From Lachnospiraceae bacterium (GTDB lineage: Bacteria > Bacillota > Clostridia > Lachnospirales > Lachnospiraceae), in contig JAFWRC010000183.1 of the NCBI GenBank assembly GCA_017508825.1, positions 1-52,451 on the forward strand: a stretch of 52,451 bases of DNA. The letters are read 5' to 3'. Below the pieces are notes generated by a model, which made no database searches, had not been told where the DNA came from, and was given only the letters and a program-made list of their open reading frames with translations. Positions 34,837 through 42,469 of this stretch are shown here, in pieces (positions within the stretch are counted from its first letter, which is position 1; every line of letters begins with the position of its first letter). Made by a program: the position numbers and the translations under genes.

Positions 34837-36327
34837 CTATTCCTTATCTTTCAGGATCTCCAGTACAAAATCCCACGTCCGGCGCACGCTTTCGATCGAT
34901 AAGCGCTCCCTCGTCGTGTGGATATCCTGCATATCCGGCCCGATGGATACCGCATCAAAATCTTCGATCTTCTGCGCCAGTACGCCGCATTCCAGTCCGG
35001 CATGGATCACTTCCACCACCGGCTCCTTATGATACATATTCCGGTAGATGCGCACCATCTTCTTCCGAAGCGGTGAATGCTCGCGGTATTCCCATTCCGG
35101 ATAGGATGCCGAAACCTCAGTCTTCGCGCCAAACGCTTCCGTTACTGCTACCACGCGGTCTCTCAGTGCCATCGCCGCGGAACCGATCATACTGCGCAGC
35201 TCATAATATGCTTTCAATACGCCGTCTTTCAGTTCCACAATCCCGCAATTGAGTGAAGTTTCCACCAGTCCCTTTACGACGCCGCTCATATCCTGCACAC
35301 CATCCGGCGCCGCCACCAGGAAACGTGCCGCATATATGCTCTGCGCCACCGTATGCGCCGATTCCCCGGCTCCCAATACGGTACAATTCAGGCGCAGATC
35401 CTCATCCCGTCCTTTGTACTCATGCCGCAGGATCTGTTCTTCCAGACGAAGCCACTCAACAAATGCATCCGCTTCCGTCTCTCTGACTACGATCTCCATC
35501 TCTGCCGCCATAGGGATCGCATTGCACGCCGTACCACCGCCAAATGCGGATACGCCTATCGCAAAGCGTTTTTCTGCCTCCAGTAAGGTTCTGGCAAGGA
35601 TACGGCAGGCATTCCCGCGCCCCAGATGTATCATCTGCCCGGAATGACCGCCCTGCAGTCCGCTCACCGATACCCGCAGCGCAGTTCCCTGCACCTTATC
35701 GTCTTTTTGCTCCACACCATCCAGGACCGCAAGCTCATCTGCCTCTTTTTCATTCAGATCCAGTGTCGCGACCACGCGCACACCTCCCGCACAGCCTACG
35801 GTAAAGATCCCCTCATCTTCCGAATCCAGATTGAGCAGACGTTTGCCCTTCAGCACCGATGCATCCAGACCGATGGCCCCGTCCATCCCTACTTCCTCAT
35901 TCGTCGTGATCAGCAGTTCCAGCGCCGGATGCGGGATCGCGGGATCGTCCATCAGTGCCATCATCATCGCCACCGCAATGCCGTCATCTCCGCCCAGACT
36001 GGAATCCTGCGCATAAACCCACTCCGTATCATGACTCACGTTTAACGGTGTCACCTTCATATCCACCGACGGATCATCATGCACCGCCACCATATCCATA
36101 TGCCCCTGCACGATCAGTACCGGCTCGTTCTCATAGCCCTCGCTGGTCGGCAGATTAACTATGATATTCTTTTCCTTATCCTGGATATACGAAAGACCGC
36201 GCGCTTTTGCAAACGCCGCCAGATGATCACTGATCTCATCCACATGATAAGAACCATGCGGGATCCCACAGAGTTCTTCGAAAAACGCAAACACCGGTTT
36301 CGGTGCTAATTCCGATAATTTTCCCAT
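34837..36327 (-). CDS. pepD: Aminoacyl-histidine dipeptidase (PepD, M20 family)
   Basis: 496 aa cytosolic metallodipeptidase that cuts carnosine-type and other dipeptides. Metal ligands are visible in VQGHMDMVAVHDD, GGDDGIAVAM (bridging Asp), TTNEEVGMDGA (Glu pair) and the late IHAGLECG (His). The dimerisation domain lies in the middle, with QGGHSGQMIHLGRGNA. The length fits PepD (about 485). AGAGG lies 6 bases before ATG. It has its own promoter, with the PAS gene downstream. Confidence 0.94.
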   Translation of the reverse strand: MGKLSELAPKPVFAFFEELCGIPHGSYHVDEISDHLAAFAKARGLSYIQDKEKNIIVNLPTSEGYENEPVLIVQGHMDMVAVHDDPSVDMKVTPLNVSHDTEWVYAQDSSLGGDDGIAVAMMMALMDDPAIPHPALELLITTNEEVGMDGAIGLDASVLKGKRLLNLDSEDEGIFTVGCAGGVRVVATLDLNEKEADELAVLDGVEQKDDKVQGTALRVSVSGLQGGHSGQMIHLGRGNACRILARTLLEAEKRFAIGVSAFGGGTACNAIPMAAEMEIVVRETEADAFVEWLRLEEQILRHEYKGRDEDLRLNCTVLGAGESAHTVAQSIYAARFLVAAPDGVQDMSGVVKGLVETSLNCGIVELKDGVLKAYYELRSMIGSAAMALRDRVVAVTEAFGAKTEVSASYPEWEYREHSPLRKKMVRIYRNMYHKEPVVEVIHAGLECGVLAQKIEDFDAVSIGPDMQDIHTTRERLSIESVRRTWDFVLEILKDKE

Positions 36328-36392
36328 TGTATGCCTCTGAAAAATGTTATTTTGGCACGCCCTGTTCTCAGACCGGATATGCCTCTGTTACA

Positions 36393-36420
36393 ATTATAGC
36401 AAAATAAAAAATTAACGCAA
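36393..36420 (-). promoter_or_regulatory. Promoter of pepD
   Basis: On the minus strand TTGCGT (36415-36420), 16 bases, TATAAT (36393-36398). Confidence 0.68.
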
Positions 36421-36426
36421 ATCAAT

Positions 36427-36453
36427 TAAAAAGGGTTCCGCGAACGGAACCCT
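36427..36453 (-). terminator. Terminator of the infC-rpmI-rplT operon
   Basis: On the minus strand AGGGTTCCG-TTCG-CGGAACCCT is followed by TTTTA; the loop is the stable TTCG tetraloop. Confidence 0.92.
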
Positions 36454-36478
36454 GAATGATCTTATTTGATCTTCTTAC

Positions 36479-36835
36479 TTATGCAATCTTGCTCTTTGCA
36501 ACTTCTGCCAGAGCGGTGAAGCCCTCTGCATCGTTTACAGCCAGATCTGCCAGCATCTTGCGGTTAACATCAACCTCAGCCAGCTTCAGACCGTACATAA
36601 ACTTGCTGTAGGACAGACCGTTCAGTCTTGCTGCTGCGTTGATACGAGCGATCCACAGCTGACGGAACTGACGCTTACGCTCCTTACGGCCTGCGTAGGA
36701 AGAAGCCAGTGCACGCATTACGGACTGCTTAGCTACACGGTACTGCTTGGAACGGGCACCACGATAACCCTTTGCCAGCTTTAATACTCTGTTATGTTTC
36801 TTCTTGGCATTAACGCCACCTTTAATTCTAGCCAT
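36479..36835 (-). CDS. rplT: 50S ribosomal protein L20
   Basis: 118 aa, the normal length. This basic protein is needed for early 50S assembly and is the known autoregulator of its operon in Firmicutes through the leader RNA. It starts [26 protein letters not shown], the family signature, and contains [26 protein letters not shown] precedes ATG. It is last in infC-rpmI-rplT, before the operon terminator. Confidence 0.98.
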   Translation of the reverse strand: MARIKGGVNAKKKHNRVLKLAKGYRGARSKQYRVAKQSVMRALASSYAGRKERKRQFRQLWIARINAAARLNGLSYSKFMYGLKLAEVDVNRKMLADLAVNDAEGFTALAEVAKSKIA

Positions 36836-36889
36836 TGTTTTCTACCTCCAACTAATTAATGTAACTTGCGTTTCGATCCAGCTGCTGAA

Positions 36890-37087
36890 TTACAGATACG
36901 GAAGGATCTTCTTCATGTTCTTTGCATTCGTAGCATCTGTCACGATATCCTGGCGCAGATTTCTCTTAAGCTTAGTAGACTTCTTGGTCAGAATGTGACG
37001 CTTATACGCCTTGTTCCGGATCAGCTTACCGGTACCGGACTTCTTAAATCTCTTAGCCGCTGCTCTGCTTGTTTTCATCTTAGGCAT
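36890..37087 (-). CDS. rpmI: 50S ribosomal protein L35
   Basis: 65 aa, highly basic. It has the typical [21 protein letters not shown] start and the [17 protein letters not shown] body. The ATG at 37087 behind AGGAGG is chosen; a longer frame upstream has no support. It lies between infC and rplT, as is standard. Confidence 0.97.
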   Translation of the reverse strand: MPKMKTSRAAAKRFKKSGTGKLIRNKAYKRHILTKKSTKLKRNLRQDIVTDATNAKNMKKILPYL

Positions 37088-37219
37088 TTCTTTTTCCTCC
37101 TGACTTTCCTCTAAAATTCTTGTTCGACCGCACAAATACCTGCGGTACATCTATCTCATAATGCGTGCCCGGACGGGCCGTCTTTATGACATATTTACTT
37201 CTTAATTAACTTCTAAACT

Positions 37220-37726
37220 TTACTTCTTTGCTGCAAGGAACATCGTCATCGACCGTCCCTCAACCTTAGCAGCCTTTTCCACGGTTGCCACATCTGCCAG
37301 CTCCGTTGCGATATCATCCAGGATATGCTTGGAATTTGCCATATGCGCCATCTCACGTCCGCGGAAACGCAATGTCATCTTCACGCGGTTCCCTTTGGAC
37401 AGGAATTTTCTTGCCGCAGTAACCTTGGTATTCAAGTCATTGGTGTCAATATTCGGAGACAGACGGATCTCTTTAATCTCAACCTCGTGCTGTTTCTTTT
37501 TCTGCTCCTTCTCACGACGCTTCTGCTCGTAACAGTACTTTCCGTAATCAACCAGTCTGCATACCGGCGGCTTCGCTGTCGGTGCGATCAGTACCAAATC
37601 GACCTCTGCTTCATCTGCCAGACGCTGTGCTTCCTGGATCGGCATTACGCCTAAAGACTCGCCGTCTACGCCTGTAACACGTACTTCCTTTTCCCTGATC
37701 TGTCCGTTGATCAAATTTTCGCTAAT
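37220..37726 (-). CDS. infC: Translation initiation factor IF-3, AUU start
   Basis: 168 aa. It binds the 30S subunit and checks start codons. The frame has no ATG, GTG or TTG at a fitting place. ATT at 37724-37726, about 10 bases after AGAAGGGGG, gives (M)SENLINGQIREKEVRV, the usual IF-3 N-terminus. AUU starts are known for infC in several bacteria and allow the factor to limit its own synthesis. The body shows LVDYGKYCYEQKRREKEQKKK (linker) and the C-terminal KVTLRFRGRE-like KMTLRFRGREMAH. It is first in the operon, behind a leader with a terminator. Confidence 0.95.
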   Translation of the reverse strand: MSENLINGQIREKEVRVTGVDGESLGVMPIQEAQRLADEAEVDLVLIAPTAKPPVCRLVDYGKYCYEQKRREKEQKKKQHEVEIKEIRLSPNIDTNDLNTKVTAARKFLSKGNRVKMTLRFRGREMAHMANSKHILDDIATELADVATVEKAAKVEGRSMTMFLAAKK

Positions 37727-37757
37727 GGCTTTATACCCCCTTCTGGTCACCAACAAT

Positions 37758-37784
37758 GAAAAATGGATGCTGCGCAAGCATCCA
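37758..37784 (-). terminator. Attenuator hairpin before infC
   Basis: On the minus strand TGGATGC-TTGCGCA-GCATCCA is followed by TTTTTC. It is about 30 bases before the infC start codon, within the leader. Confidence 0.75.
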
Positions 37785-37797
37785 CTCCGATATCATA

Positions 37798-37875
37798 CTC
37801 CCAAAAAGGTTATCTGAATTATCTGACGCCTGAAGCCCGTTCGCCGCAGGGTGAGAGTCGGAACTCTGCTTGCAC
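37798..37875 (-). promoter_or_regulatory. Leader RNA of infC-rpmI-rplT (L20-leader-like)
   Basis: A structured leader of about 110 bases between the promoter and the attenuator. Blocks on the minus strand are AGCAGAGTTCCGACTCTCACC and GGGCTTCAGGCGTCAG. In Firmicutes such leaders bind L20 and cause early termination when L20 is in excess. Assignment rests on position plus the downstream terminator. Confidence 0.55.
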
Positions 37876-37881
37876 TGTAAT

Positions 37882-37910
37882 AAGATACCACGATACGCCG
37901 TGGCTGTCAA
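37882..37910 (-). promoter_or_regulatory. SigA promoter of infC-rpmI-rplT
   Basis: On the minus strand TTGACA (37905-37910), 17 bases, TATCTT (37882-37887). Confidence 0.8.
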
Positions 37911-37949
37911 GCAGAATTTTGTGTTCCGCCAAAACCTCCTCCATATGTC

Positions 37950-38312
37950 TTACGCAGGGGCATTTCCGCCTTCCGGAGCCGTCTCCGCTGCTGTATCGAT
38001 CTCGCTGACCGCTTCCTCCGCAACATCCTCCGAAGTATCTACATACTCGTACGGCTTGCGTGCCTGCTCCCGAGCCGCTTTCCTGCGTGCGATAAATTCC
38101 TTCAGTTCTTTCTTATGAATGGTCAGTGTGGAGAATTCCCACTCCATGCGCTTGATCGTATCCTTATCGTTCGCCGCCAGCGCGGTCTCATAAGCCACGA
38201 TCACTTCCTCCTTCAGGTTCTCCACCATATTGCTGTGGACCGGCTTTAAGGGATTGTCATCCCGCTGCCGGAGAACCCGTTCCCATTCGTTGTCTTTTGT
38301 ATCTGCTGCCAT
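37950..38312 (-). CDS. Small charged protein of unknown function
   Basis: 120 aa, not recognised. It has no membrane segment. The N-terminal two thirds are helical and rich in Lys, Glu and Arg (NMVENLKEEVIVAYETALA, HKKELKEFIARRKAAREQA), and the tail is acidic and probably disordered. The ATG has GAGGA 8 bases upstream, and a good promoter lies about 110 bases before it. It is between thrS and the infC operon on the same strand. Confidence 0.65.
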   Translation of the reverse strand: MAADTKDNEWERVLRQRDDNPLKPVHSNMVENLKEEVIVAYETALAANDKDTIKRMEWEFSTLTIHKKELKEFIARRKAAREQARKPYEYVDTSEDVAEEAVSEIDTAAETAPEGGNAPA

Positions 38313-38421
38313 AAACTGATATCCTCATCCTTGTTGTATTGCAATCCTTCGGACTGCATCCCAACAAATACCTGGTCATTTTGTCTCTATAATAATTACA
38401 TCTTTTTCAGCTACAGGCAAG

Positions 38422-38450
38422 ATTATACACGATAACACAATATCCCGCAA
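38422..38450 (-). promoter_or_regulatory. Promoter of the 120-aa gene
   Basis: On the minus strand TTGCGG (38445-38450), 17 bases, TATAAT (38422-38427). The leader carries a small hairpin (GCAGTCC-GAA-GGATTGC). Confidence 0.78.
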
Positions 38451-38533
38451 GTTTTCTGCCCGTATGATAAACAGATCGGCAGAACCATAGAGTCCCATGA
38501 TCCTGCCGAATGAGCCTGCTTCGTTCTTATTCT

Positions 38534-40321
38534 TTACTGTCTCTTCTTATTGTCAACTACATCTGCAATAAGTGCTTCGAATGCATCCAGGGAAAGTGCT
38601 CCCAGATCCTCACCGGTTCTGGTACGAACGGAAACCGTACCGTTCTCGATATCCTTATCGCCCAGGATCAGCATGTACGGGATCTTCTCCAGCTGTGCAT
38701 TGCGGATCTTGTACTTCAGTGTATTGGAGCTGGTATCGATCGTCAGACGGTACTTGTTCTCCAGCTTCTTCGCTACGCTCTCGGCATATTCCACTGCTCT
38801 GTCCGTGATTGTAAGGATACGGATCTGCTCCGGAGCCATCCAGGTCGGAAGTGCCCCCGCATACATCTCGATCAGGTAAGCCAGCGTTCTCTCGTAGCAG
38901 CCCAGGCTTGTTCTGTGGATGATGTATGGCAGCTTCTTCTGTCCGTCGCTATCGATATAGTACATACCGTACTTTTCTGCCAGCAGCATATCGATCTGGA
39001 TCGTAACGATCGTATCTTCCTTGCCGAATACATTCTTATACTGGATGTCCAGCTTCGGTCCGTAGAAAGCAGCCTCATCGATACCGATCTCGTACTGTAC
39101 GCCCAGGTCGTCCAGGATCTTCTTCATGGCAGCCTGTGCCATTTCCCACTGCTCCGGAGTACCTTCGTATTTGTTGTTCGGGTTGGCCGGATCCCACTGG
39201 GAGAAACGGAAAGTACAGTTGTCCAGCAGCCCTACCGTACCCAGGAAATATTTGCACAGATCGAGGCATCTGCTGAATTCCTCTTCCAGCTGGTCCGGAC
39301 GGATCATCAGATGGCCCTCGGAGATCGTGAACTGTCTTACACGGATCAGGCCGTGCATCTCACCGGAATCCTCGTTACGGAACAGGGTGGATGTCTCACC
39401 CAGACGCATCGGCAGGTCACGGTAGCTTCTCTCACGGTTTAAGTATACCTGATACTGGAACGGACATGTCATAGGACGCAACGCGAAGCATTCCTTCGTC
39501 TCATCGTCCGGATCGCCCATGATGAACATACCGTCACGATAGTGATCCCAGTGACCGGAGATCTTGTAAAGCTCTCTCTTTGCAAAGTACGGTGTCTTGG
39601 TCAGCTGATAACCGTTCTTCTGCTCTACATCTTCTACCCAGCGCTGCAGCAGCTGAATAACTCTTGCACCCTTGGGCATGATGATCGGCAGACCCTGGCC
39701 GATATAATCTACAGTTGTAAAGTATTCCAGCTCACGTCCCAGCTTGTTATGGTCGCGCTTTCTTGCCTCTTCTCTCTGTGTCAGGAACTCATCCAGTTCT
39801 TCCTTGCTCTGGAACGCGATACCGTAGATACGCTTCAGCATAGCGTTATCGGAATTGCCGCGCCAGTATGCGCCTGCAGTGGATAACAGCTTAAAGCCGT
39901 TATGCTTTACATAGCCCGTGGAATTCAGGTGCGGGCCTGCACAAAGGTCGGTAAACTCGCCCTGCTTGTAGAAGGAGATCTCCTCTCCTTCCGGAAGATC
40001 GTTGATCAGTTCGATCTTGTACGGCTGGTCCTTCATCAGTTCCAGCGCCTCATTCTTAGGCAATACAAATCTCTCCAGCGGAAGTCTTTCCTTGCAGATC
40101 TTCTTCATTTCCTTCTCGATCTCTTCCAGTACCTCCGGTGTGATCGCCACATCAAGATCCATATCGTAGTACCAGCCCTCATCGATCGAAGGTCCGATTG
40201 CCAGCTTTACCTCCGGATACAGTCTCTTTATTGCCTGCGCCATGATATGGGAGCAGGTATGCCAATAGGTCTTCCGAAACTCCTTGTTTTCAAATGTGTA
40301 CTCTTTTGATTCTTCTGCCAT
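38534..40321 (-). CDS. thrS: Threonyl-tRNA synthetase lacking the TGS domain
   Basis: 595 aa, about 45-50 residues shorter than the usual enzyme because the N-terminal TGS domain is absent. The protein starts directly at the editing domain, which is intact (HTCSH, the HxxxH motif near residue 21, and DLCAGPHL near 127). The class II core has RPMTCPFQYQVY with a zinc-binding cysteine, RVRQFTISEGH and HRTSLGCYERTLAYLIE. The anticodon domain ends the protein. ATG is preceded by AAAGGATGG. A threonine T-box controls it. TGS-less forms exist in other Clostridia and Bacteroidetes. Confidence 0.94.
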   Translation of the reverse strand: MAEESKEYTFENKEFRKTYWHTCSHIMAQAIKRLYPEVKLAIGPSIDEGWYYDMDLDVAITPEVLEEIEKEMKKICKERLPLERFVLPKNEALELMKDQPYKIELINDLPEGEEISFYKQGEFTDLCAGPHLNSTGYVKHNGFKLLSTAGAYWRGNSDNAMLKRIYGIAFQSKEELDEFLTQREEARKRDHNKLGRELEYFTTVDYIGQGLPIIMPKGARVIQLLQRWVEDVEQKNGYQLTKTPYFAKRELYKISGHWDHYRDGMFIMGDPDDETKECFALRPMTCPFQYQVYLNRERSYRDLPMRLGETSTLFRNEDSGEMHGLIRVRQFTISEGHLMIRPDQLEEEFSRCLDLCKYFLGTVGLLDNCTFRFSQWDPANPNNKYEGTPEQWEMAQAAMKKILDDLGVQYEIGIDEAAFYGPKLDIQYKNVFGKEDTIVTIQIDMLLAEKYGMYYIDSDGQKKLPYIIHRTSLGCYERTLAYLIEMYAGALPTWMAPEQIRILTITDRAVEYAESVAKKLENKYRLTIDTSSNTLKYKIRNAQLEKIPYMLILGDKDIENGTVSVRTRTGEDLGALSLDAFEALIADVVDNKKRQ

Positions 40322-40369
40322 GTTGTTGCACCATCCTTTCTTATAATTAATATGTCATTGTTTCCCAAA

Positions 40370-40610
40370 ATAAAAATCCCTTGCACACAGTTACTGTATG
40401 CAAGGGACGAAATAACAATAGTCTTTCCGCGGTTCCACCCTGATTACCGACTTGCTGCCGGTCTCTCTTTTGACGATAACGGAATCACCGGGCACCGATT
40501 AAGGGCCTGCTCCGGGGTGGTCTTCACTTCGCTTTCCGCCGCAGCGCTTTCAGCCGGTGACGCTGCTCTCTGTTGACTTCCGACAAAACTACTGTCCCCT
40601 TCGACGCATA
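40370..40610 (-). promoter_or_regulatory. Threonine T-box leader of thrS
   Basis: On the minus strand the leader has CGAAGGGGACAGTAG at its 5' side (stem I AGTA), a specifier region GAAGACCACC with ACC (Thr) near 40516-40524, and the invariant antiterminator TGGAACCGCGG (40427-40437). A terminator follows: TCCCTTGCA...TGCAAGGGA (40377-40407) and five T's. Uncharged tRNA-Thr should favour read-through into thrS. This accounts for most of the gap between thrS and the tRNA gene. Confidence 0.93.
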
Positions 40611-40703
40611 AATATTTGGTTGCTTATGTCCGCTTACAGTCCGATTGTTTCTCGGAGTGGCTCGCAAGCGGCCACGACGTTAAACTTTCATCTTGTTTAT
40701 ACG

Positions 40704-40774
40704 AGCAGGATACGGGAGTCGGACCCGCCTCTCAAGCTTGGGAAGCTTGCATACTACCGATGTACTAATCCTGC
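40704..40774 (-). tRNA. tRNA-Gly (anticodon CCC)
   Basis: A 71-base cloverleaf without encoded CCA. Acceptor arms are GCAGGAT and ATCCTGC, the anticodon arm is CAAGC-TTCCCAA-GCTTG with anticodon CCC, and the T arm is GCGGG-TCCGACT-CCCGT (one G-T pair). The D loop contains GG. The 5' end lies in the duplicated att sequence, so the promoter and first bases now come from the mobile element's left end. Confidence 0.92.
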
Positions 40775-40797
40775 ATTTCTAAAGCCCTATTCTACAA
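40755..40797. repeat. Left attachment site (direct repeat of tRNA 5' end)
   Basis: A 22-base segment (40755-40776, starting TACCGATGTACTAATCC) is repeated exactly at 51389-51410. Similarity continues through TCTAAAGCCCTATTCTAC with few changes. It covers the tRNA acceptor 5' strand, the D arm and the start of its promoter region. Confidence 0.9.
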
Positions 40798-40817
40798 GAC
40801 TTTAGAGGCCGTGTCAA
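40789..40817 (-). promoter_or_regulatory. Promoter of tRNA-Gly, supplied by the element end
   Basis: On the minus strand TTGACA (40812-40817), 17 bases, TAGAAT (40789-40794). The -10 ends 15 bases before the tRNA 5' base. Confidence 0.88.
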
Positions 40818-40845
40818 GTTTTTCTAACTTTTTTTCTAACTTTTG
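40815..40845. repeat. Left integrase arm-type repeats
   Basis: Two copies of TTTTTCTAACTT, 12 bases apart, next to the left att site. The same pair occurs in the same orientation at 51255-51284 near the right end. They probably bind the N-terminal domain of the integrase. Confidence 0.7.
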
Positions 40846-40867
40846 GGGCATAAAAACTGCCCCAAAA
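40841..40867 (-). terminator. Terminator after int
   Basis: On the minus strand TTTTGGGGCA, a 7-base loop and TGCCCCAAAA, then further A/T. It starts 1 base after the integrase stop and overlaps the arm repeats. Confidence 0.75.
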
Positions 40868-40868
40868 A

Positions 40869-42059
40869 TCAGAACATGACAAAGGTTTTCATCTCATCAT
40901 CTGCCTGCTCTTCCGTAGTATGTACGTACAGATTCATGGTCATTGCAAAATCCGCATGTCCGAGGATTGCCTGTAAAACCTTGGGACTTTTTTTGTTCTC
41001 GATCCACCGGGTAGCAAAGGTATGTCTCAGGCAATGCATCGTCAGGTTATCAATCCCTATCCGTTTCGTTATTGCCGTCAGACTGCGATTGAAACTTGTA
41101 TTCCTTGTAGGCTCTCCATCCTTATTCAGGAATACATACTTTTCAAAGCCCTCCGACATATCCCCCTTTAAGGGGATGACTTTTCTCTGATCTCTTCGCT
41201 TACACAGTATCTTATAAGCCGTCGGGTCGAGAGGGATCGTTCGCTGACCTTTCTCCGTCTTGGTGGAATTCTCCCGGAAGCACTTCTGATCATTATCCCA
41301 ATACAGCGTCCCGTTGATCCTGATTTTCCGTTCTGCCCAGTTTATATTTGACCATTTTAATGCAGACAGTTCACCACAGCGTAATCCGGTATGAAGCGCA
41401 AACACAAATTCATCATAATGCGCACTGAACGTTCCCTTTTCTTCAAAAAGCCTCTGTTCCGCCTGCGAAAGTACCCTTCTTTCCTTCTGCTTACCCTTAG
41501 GCATATCAAACTCCACTTCATCCAGCGGATTCGTATTGATCAGCTTTCGGCGGCGAGCTTCCTTGATCAGCGAAACGATTATATATTTCACCTTCGAGAG
41601 CATACCATTTGCATCATTCTTATCTATGCAGGCGATCCAGATCCGTTCGATGTCTTCAGAAGTAACCTGATCGATATAAAGATCCCCGATATACGACTGG
41701 ATCCTGTGTTCGTACCTGCACCGGTAAATACGTATCGTATTATACTTGCATTTACGCTTATGGATGATCACTTCCGTCAGCCAGTCCTCAAAAACTTCAT
41801 CGACCTTTTTGCGACAATGCATAACCGGCTGGCTCTTCGCAGTACACTGCTCCCTGCCATTTGCTTCTGAATGAAGGTCCTTGTGCTTTTCTTCTATAAG
41901 CCACCGTTCCGCTTCTTCAAAGTCCTTAAAAGACTTCTGTACGCGTTTACCATATTGATTATCAAAGTGCGCCATATAATAAGTATACACATTTCCATTG
42001 CACTTTTTTGTGTATGTACTTATCCCCGTTTTCTTCTTGCCTCGTTTCCTATCTGCCAT
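40869..42059 (-). CDS. int: Tyrosine recombinase / integrase
   Basis: 396 aa. It has an N-terminal arm-binding domain (about 10-65), a core-binding SAM-like domain (about 85-180) and a catalytic domain. Catalytic residues are visible as TGLRCGEL (Arg), HCLRHTFATR (His-x-x-Arg), GHADFAMT (His) and the tyrosine in LYVHTTEEQ. It belongs to the Tn916/phage integrase group of Firmicutes. It sits right beside the left att site, as such integrases do, and is preceded by xis. A second broken homolog lies at 51533-52451. Confidence 0.95.
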   Translation of the reverse strand: MADRKRGKKKTGISTYTKKCNGNVYTYYMAHFDNQYGKRVQKSFKDFEEAERWLIEEKHKDLHSEANGREQCTAKSQPVMHCRKKVDEVFEDWLTEVIIHKRKCKYNTIRIYRCRYEHRIQSYIGDLYIDQVTSEDIERIWIACIDKNDANGMLSKVKYIIVSLIKEARRRKLINTNPLDEVEFDMPKGKQKERRVLSQAEQRLFEEKGTFSAHYDEFVFALHTGLRCGELSALKWSNINWAERKIRINGTLYWDNDQKCFRENSTKTEKGQRTIPLDPTAYKILCKRRDQRKVIPLKGDMSEGFEKYVFLNKDGEPTRNTSFNRSLTAITKRIGIDNLTMHCLRHTFATRWIENKKSPKVLQAILGHADFAMTMNLYVHTTEEQADDEMKTFVMF

Positions 42060-42079
42060 ATTTCCTCCTTTCCGGCAGA

Positions 42080-42121
42080 CGAGGTTCCCAATACAGGTAT
42101 TATACCATATCAGGAACCTCG
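42080..42121 (-). promoter_or_regulatory. Promoter region of int inside an inverted repeat
   Basis: CGAGGTTCC (42080-42088) and GGAACCTCG (42113-42121) are perfect 9-bp arms. Between them on the minus strand lies GGTATAATACC with a TATAAT -10. It may be an operator or a hairpin that shields the int RBS. Confidence 0.55.
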
Positions 42122-42137
42122 CGTGTGCTATAAATGT

Positions 42138-42341
42138 TTATAAGTAGTAGTGCTTGTTCAGGTAATCCTCGAACATATTCCGCCGGATCAGGAATTTCGT
42201 TCCAACACGGACCGTAAAATCCCCGTCCGGTTTCTTAACCAGTTCACGGATCTTTTTCGTCCCGATATTGGTATACGCAGCCGCTTCCTCTATCGTCAGA
42301 AGAAACTTGCGGTCAATTGCAACATTGTTTTTCTGTTCCAT
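42138..42341 (-). CDS. xis: Excisionase / helix-turn-helix DNA-binding protein
   Basis: 67 aa with a winged HTH of the MerR/excisionase type: FLLTIEEAAAYTNIGTKKIRELVKKP (about 13-38) and a RVGTKFLIRRNMFEDYL wing and helix. This is the pattern of Tn916-like Xis, which bends DNA and tips the integrase toward excision. GGGAGG precedes ATG at 42341. It lies directly upstream of int on the same strand. Confidence 0.88.
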   Translation of the reverse strand: MEQKNNVAIDRKFLLTIEEAAAYTNIGTKKIRELVKKPDGDFTVRVGTKFLIRRNMFEDYLNKHYYL

Positions 42342-42469
42342 AACGCTTTTCCTCCCATTTTTCTTTGTCAGCCTTGCAATCCGCCGGCCGGAAACAAAGT
42401 CCGGCAACAGACTGCAAAAACTTATTTTTCTGTATAGATTCTTTGTTCCTCATTCCTGAAAAGCCCGTA

